The position numbers and the translations under genes are program-made. Source: JBJEFI01 sp051873875 (lineage in GTDB: Bacteria > Bacillota > Bacilli > Bacillales > Bacillaceae_G). From it: a stretch of 10,679 nt of DNA. The stretch covers positions 1 through 10,679 of the forward strand of contig JBJEFI010000068.1 of assembly GCA_051873875.1 (NCBI GenBank). Direction: 5' to 3'. Under the pieces are notes generated by a model. It searched no databases, was not told where the DNA came from, and was given only the letters and a program-made list of their open reading frames with translations. Below, one piece after another: positions 6,875 through 10,679 of the stretch (its first letter is position 1; each line of letters starts with the position of its first letter).

Positions 6875-8515
6875 GATACATCCAAATTGTCAGGGAAAAT
6901 TGCTCAATCTGAAACGAAAATAAAACAAACTGAAACCGCCTTATCAAATAAAATATCCAAAACAGAAACGGATTTATCTCAAAGAAATGTTAATGTGAGA
7001 AATTACGGGGCTGTAGGTGATGGGGTAACAAGTGATTCAGACGCTTGGCAAAGGGCATTAGATATAGCCAAAACGCAACCTGTAGAAATATTTGTTCCTA
7101 ATGGCACTTATAGAATGACCAAAGAATTAAAAATTTACAGTAATACAACAATAAGATGTGGCTCAAATGTTAGAGTCGTTCGTGATCATTCTGGTTATTT
7201 GATTGTGAATGGTTTCAGACGTACAGAGGAAACTCCGACTACCGCAGGTGGTTACAACGGTCACGGGAATTTAAAATTTATTGGCGGTTTGTATGACGGG
7301 AATGGAGTACTGCAAAGAAGTAAAGCTTCCATCTTTCATATTATACATGCTGATACGGTGACAGTCGAAAACGCCACATTTAAAGATGTTGCTAATTCAC
7401 ATCATATAGAATTTAATTCATCTCAAAATGTATACGTAAATAATTGTTCTTTTCTTGGTCATGTTGGTACAGATACGGTTAATGAAGCAATTCAATTAGA
7501 TTTAGCTAAAAAAGACCTAACCAAGATCGGTGCTGATGATTCCACTCCATGTAGAAATGTATGGATTACTAACTGTTATTTTGGTAACAGCGACACATCA
7601 GGCTCTAATACCATTATGAGGGCGATTGGTTCACATACGACTACAATTAATCGTTGGCACGAAAATATTCACATTGAAAATAATATCATTGAAAATACAG
7701 CCAGTTTTGCCATAAGAGCATTATCCTGGAAAAATATTTCTATTGTAAATAACAAATTTAATAATTGCGGTGCGGGAATTAACTATCGTTCACCTATTAC
7801 CTCTGACGGTACAACTGCTCATACTCATGATGAAAACGGAGTACAAACAGGACGGTCACAAGAATGTTCTGGTGCTAAAATTTCTAATAACATTTTTACT
7901 GGTGGCGGTACTGCAGGAAGGATTATTGAAATATATGGAGAAAATACGGGGCTAGTTAAGGATGTTAGCGTAAGTTTTAACACGATTAACTCCCTTGCAC
8001 AAAGACTAGATGCAATTATATTTGTTTGGGCGAGGGAATGCTCATGTGTTGGGAATGATATTAACGGAAGAGGCATATTGACTAGAGATTCAAGTCACAA
8101 TATTACTGTAAGTGGAAATGTCCTAGACTTAATCGCTGGACATGGGATTAGTGCAACTGATAATTGTGCCTATATCAATATAACAGGGAATACGGTAAAG
8201 AGAGTTGAAAATAACGGCATATACATTAATGGTGGAGATTCCTTTGTAATATCCGCAAACACTATTTCTGGTGCAAATGGGGCTAATGCTGCTGGAGATA
8301 CATACTCTCATATTAGACTTGTTAGTTCAGTTACTCGTGCCTCTATTACAGGTAACGTTTGTAGGAACTACAGTACCTCTCATACGCTAACACATGCCCT
8401 ATATGTCACTAGTGCATGTACATACGTTACTACTGGAATGAACGTGTTTCAAGGATTCACAGCTTATAACGGTGCTACAGGTGGCACAATTGGAGCGACT
8501 GGTGATTTAACATAA
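6605..8515 (+). CDS. Tail spike with pectate-lyase-like beta-helix (first of two)
   Basis: 636 residues. Residues 1-90 are an attachment module (LINKNTDTNRSATDKINKG near the start, then GKSDAEVLQMRVDEDG) shared with the next gene. Residues 91-128 form a polar, heptad-like stretch (TSKLSGKIAQSETKIKQTE), probably a trimeric coiled-coil neck. From 129 on, VRNYGAVGDGVTSDSDAWQRA and IFVPNGTYRM are the hallmark of the Pectate_lyase_3 (PF12708) right-handed beta-helix. Many short rungs with N-rich turns follow to about residue 585 (IHIENNIIEN, ISIVNNKFNN, ITGNTVKR). Such spikes bind and often cleave surface polysaccharide or teichoic acid. No catalytic residues can be assigned. The C-terminus (about 590-636) is short and Gly/Thr-rich, without an obvious intramolecular chaperone. 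The gene follows Dit directly. Confidence 0.85.
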   Translation: MPANLINKNTDTNRSATDKINKGIQDAFDSLERATTARQNSSEALVKSKKIETMVDTLIIHNGKSDAEVLQMRVDEDGIAHSTANARIISDTSKLSGKIAQSETKIKQTETALSNKISKTETDLSQRNVNVRNYGAVGDGVTSDSDAWQRALDIAKTQPVEIFVPNGTYRMTKELKIYSNTTIRCGSNVRVVRDHSGYLIVNGFRRTEETPTTAGGYNGHGNLKFIGGLYDGNGVLQRSKASIFHIIHADTVTVENATFKDVANSHHIEFNSSQNVYVNNCSFLGHVGTDTVNEAIQLDLAKKDLTKIGADDSTPCRNVWITNCYFGNSDTSGSNTIMRAIGSHTTTINRWHENIHIENNIIENTASFAIRALSWKNISIVNNKFNNCGAGINYRSPITSDGTTAHTHDENGVQTGRSQECSGAKISNNIFTGGGTAGRIIEIYGENTGLVKDVSVSFNTINSLAQRLDAIIFVWARECSCVGNDINGRGILTRDSSHNITVSGNVLDLIAGHGISATDNCAYINITGNTVKRVENNGIYINGGDSFVISANTISGANGANAAGDTYSHIRLVSSVTRASITGNVCRNYSTSHTLTHALYVTSACTYVTTGMNVFQGFTAYNGATGGTIGATGDLT

Positions 8516-8544
8516 TAAAAAGTAAATATTGCATCAATTCATTT

Positions 8545-8551
8545 AAGGAGG
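8545..8551 (+). promoter_or_regulatory. Strong ribosome binding site of the second spike gene
   Basis: AAGGAGG lies six bases before ATG 8558, within a 42-base intergenic stretch in which I see no convincing promoter or terminator. It fixes the start of the second spike and matches the strength of the first spike's site, consistent with similar output from both genes. Confidence 0.8.
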
Positions 8552-8557
8552 AGTTCG

Positions 8558-8827
8558 ATGTCAGCAGATTTAATTAATAAAAAGACGGACACGAATCGCT
8601 CTGCTGCCGATAAGATTAACAAAGGGATATTAGATTCTTATGACTCTTTACAAAAAGCAACTAAAGCGAATCAAGATTCTTCTCTAGCTCTATTGAAATC
8701 TCGAAGTGTTCAGAATCAATTGAATACGATTATCATAGAAAGTGGTACAAGTGATGCCGAAACTTTACAGCTAAGAACGGATGCTGAAGGGGTAACACAT
8801 GCTACCGCCAAAGAGAGGGCAGATTCT
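8558..8827 (+). repeat. Spike attachment module, copy 2
   Basis: Codons 1-90 of the second spike, the counterpart of 6605-6874. The best preserved parts are LINK.TDTNRSA.DKINKGI at residues 5-24 and the SDAE.LQ.R.D..G block at 65-78. Similarity fades after residue 90, where the coiled coil of one protein and the NAGPA domain of the other begin. Confidence 0.8.
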
Positions 8828-10639
8828 GATTATCAAAGACTAAAAGAACATGCCGATGAGAGCATAAGTAAAATTACGGATTTGGTAAAATCAGATGATA
8901 AGAATTATAAAATTTCATCCCGAAAAGTAATAACGGGAGACATTGAGTACTTTGTTACGACTGTATTTCCCAAAACCTCTGAAGCTAAAAGCAGAATGGT
9001 TAAAAAGGGTTTTGGAGGGGATACAGATGTATTAGAAAGTATCCAAAAAGAAAGCATAAGTAATTTTTCTAAGCGAAAAAAAGCATTAATCACCATTAAT
9101 GCTAGTGGTTTTTTTGCGACTGGACGACCAACTGGTGTGCAGGTATGTAATAGAAAAATTGTACAAGGTCATCACAGTGGTCTGCGTTTTGATGAGACTG
9201 CTGTTTTTTATGCCGATGGAAGGATGGATATACTCACTGGTGCGTTGACTAATGCTCAATTATCCAATGTAGTTAACTCTTTTCATTTTGGCCCGTGGTT
9301 AATTAAAGATGGAGTTAAAAGGGCTAAAAGTACAGAAGAATTTTTCACAAATAGAGAGCCTAGACAGGGAATCGGACAAAAAGCCGATGGTACATTAGTG
9401 ATCATTACGGTTGATGGTCGTTCTTATCGTTCACAAGGAGTATCATTGAATGATTTCTCTGGTTATTTTGTTCAGGAAGGTTGTCGAGTTGCTTACAATT
9501 TAGACGGTGGCGGTTCGGCTCAAACTCTTATCGAGGGAGAACGTATTAACCAATTTTCAGACGGTGTTGAAAGGGCTGTACCTGATTTTCTATATGTGTC
9601 ATATGACCCTGTAGAAGAAATTGGGATATTCTCTGAAATTAATGAGGCAAGAAGTGAATCCTCATCTTTAATTAAAGCGGTAGAGAAGGCGAAAGTTTCC
9701 CCGACAAACTACAACGTTATGAATTATCATTTTGTGAATGATGGTACTGTAGATAATTCAGCTAGAATGCTCGCTCTTTTGGAAGAAGTTAATGCTGCAG
9801 GTGGAGGGCATATTCATTTCCCTAGAGGTACTTATATGATGGGAAGACAATATCATTCTGCTAATGCTTCATCAAGTAGTGCGGTCAGATTTCCTATTCC
9901 AGCTAAAACACGAATTAGCGGAGAAGGAAAAGGAGTAACAGAAATCTTACGTAATCCGCAACATACTGGTGATGTTCTGCTTTTGGTAAATGGAGACCAA
10001 GTAACTATCAAAGGTATGACGATTAACGGGAATGCGGCTAATGCTCCTGATTCAAACGGCTTGATTAGTAGCTTGGGTGGACATAATCATACATACATAA
10101 CGGATGTAGATTTTAGAAACGCTACTCACAGGGCTTTGACTTTCATGGGTACAACTACAAACGTTCAAATCACTGAATGTCAATTTTACAACATTGGAAA
10201 TGAAGCAATTTATTTTGATGATGGCTTAGAAGTTGACATTAGTAATAACCGATTTAGAGATAACAAGAATGATCGAACATGTATCTATGTTCAAGGTAAT
10301 GATTTCACAATAAATGGTAATCGGATTAAGAACTTTGACAGTGCTTTCCGTATACTTGGTGCTGATACTGTTACTATATCAGGCGGGAACATGTTTAAGA
10401 ATTTACGAAGCCTTGTAGCTTCTGGAACAGTTAGACATTTTTCTTTTAGTGGAAATACGGTAAGAGGCGTAGGTTCGGGAGTCGCTGCCTTTAATTTTAC
10501 CAATTCCGCTACTCAAAACACTGATTATGTATCAATTGTAGGTAACTCGATTTATGATGCTGCAGTTAAACCGTTAGCCCCTACTCCTAGTGGTGCGGGA
10601 AGGTTTGTTGTGGCTAATAATGCAACTAATTTAACGTAG
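8558..10639 (+). CDS. Tail spike with phosphodiester glycosidase (NAGPA) domain and beta-helix (second of two)
   Basis: 693 residues. Residues 1-90 repeat the attachment module of the preceding spike, followed by a short helix (about 91-110). Residues about 120-350 match the phosphodiester glycosidase family (NAGPA, PF09992): INASGFF (180-186), PTGVQV, NREPRQGIG (265-273), GTLVIITVDGRS, YNLDGGGSAQTL (313-324) and SDGVERAVPDFLYVSY. The family includes the mammalian uncovering enzyme that removes GlcNAc from a phosphodiester, and many bacterial members of unknown substrate. A helical linker (about 351-380) leads to a Pectate_lyase_3-like beta-helix from about 384 (HFPRGTYMMG at 420-429, then rungs such as VTIKGMTINGN, VQITECQFYN, VDISNNRFRDN). 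The first beta-helix motif is more diverged than in the first spike. Cleavage of a phosphate-containing wall glycopolymer is inferred from the family. Confidence 0.85.
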   Translation: MSADLINKKTDTNRSAADKINKGILDSYDSLQKATKANQDSSLALLKSRSVQNQLNTIIIESGTSDAETLQLRTDAEGVTHATAKERADSDYQRLKEHADESISKITDLVKSDDKNYKISSRKVITGDIEYFVTTVFPKTSEAKSRMVKKGFGGDTDVLESIQKESISNFSKRKKALITINASGFFATGRPTGVQVCNRKIVQGHHSGLRFDETAVFYADGRMDILTGALTNAQLSNVVNSFHFGPWLIKDGVKRAKSTEEFFTNREPRQGIGQKADGTLVIITVDGRSYRSQGVSLNDFSGYFVQEGCRVAYNLDGGGSAQTLIEGERINQFSDGVERAVPDFLYVSYDPVEEIGIFSEINEARSESSSLIKAVEKAKVSPTNYNVMNYHFVNDGTVDNSARMLALLEEVNAAGGGHIHFPRGTYMMGRQYHSANASSSSAVRFPIPAKTRISGEGKGVTEILRNPQHTGDVLLLVNGDQVTIKGMTINGNAANAPDSNGLISSLGGHNHTYITDVDFRNATHRALTFMGTTTNVQITECQFYNIGNEAIYFDDGLEVDISNNRFRDNKNDRTCIYVQGNDFTINGNRIKNFDSAFRILGADTVTISGGNMFKNLRSLVASGTVRHFSFSGNTVRGVGSGVAAFNFTNSATQNTDYVSIVGNSIYDAAVKPLAPTPSGAGRFVVANNATNLT

Positions 10640-10647
10640 GTGTTGAT

Positions 10648-10679
10648 ATGATAAAAATTTTAGACAGTAACCGTAAGAC
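10648..10679 (+). CDS. Start of a probable tail-associated (Tal, prophage endopeptidase tail) protein, 5' end only
   Basis: ATG 10648 opens a frame reading MIKILDSNRK up to the window end. AGGTG (10638-10642) lies five bases upstream, and the start is eight bases after the stop of the second spike. Tal and phage minor structural proteins of Firmicutes phages commonly open with 'MI.iLd...' of this kind, and no Tal is seen earlier. Only ten full codons are available, so the gene itself is well supported but its identity is an inference from this opening and the missing Tal. Confidence 0.45.
   Translation, partial: MIKILDSNRK

Noticed and set aside
8516..8557. Promoter between the two spike genes
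   Set aside because: The AT-rich stretch contains no spaced -35/-10 pair that I would defend. Only the ribosome binding site is supported.
344..10503. Many minus-strand ORFs of 60-168 codons, and short nested plus-strand ORFs such as 973-1167 and 7770-7955
   Set aside because: All lie opposite or inside convincing genes, lack suitable ribosome binding sites and show no recognisable protein features. They are by-products of the coding strand.
8404..10639. Shared C-terminal domain between the two spikes
   Set aside because: Both proteins end in similar Gly/Asn/Thr-rich residues and LT, but no alignment beyond the last few residues is convincing.

Overview
The window is part of the late structural region of a tailed phage or prophage with siphovirus-type (long non-contractile tail) genes. 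All genes lie on the + strand, the DNA is AT-rich, and strong AAGGAGG-type ribosome binding sites precede several genes. Together these point to a low-GC Gram-positive host, most likely in Bacillales. The families and gene order resemble the SPP1-like Firmicutes plan. Nothing here (no integrase, lysis or replication genes) decides between a free phage and a prophage.

Head region (1-2764): the 3' end of a scaffolding protein (DUF4355 type), the major capsid protein (N4-gp56 type), a hairpin resembling a terminator, a 46-residue charged small protein, and four short overlapping genes for the neck and tail terminus. These four are a head-tail connector (SPP1 gp15-like), a head closure protein (gp16-like), an HK97 gp10-like protein and a DUF3168 tail completion protein (gp17-like).

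Tail region (2784-6593): a tail tube protein cut by a run of exactly 100 N, which looks like an assembly placeholder. After the gap come the last 29 codons of a gene that is probably the tail assembly chaperone, then an 828-residue tape measure protein and the distal tail protein (Dit).

Host-recognition region (6605-10639): two consecutive tail spike genes with the same roughly 90-residue N-terminal attachment module but different downstream parts. The first is a coiled-coil neck plus a pectate-lyase-like right-handed beta-helix. The second has a phosphodiester glycosidase (NAGPA, PF09992) domain between the attachment module and a beta-helix. The window ends with the first codons of a gene that looks like the tail-associated (Tal, prophage endopeptidase tail) protein, so the two spikes appear to sit between Dit and Tal.

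The spike pair is the most interesting part of the window. A shared anchor carries two different surface-polymer-binding or degrading modules, and one of them belongs to a family that cleaves sugar-phosphate diesters. That chemistry fits phosphate-containing wall polymers such as teichoic acids, but the target is inferred, not shown.
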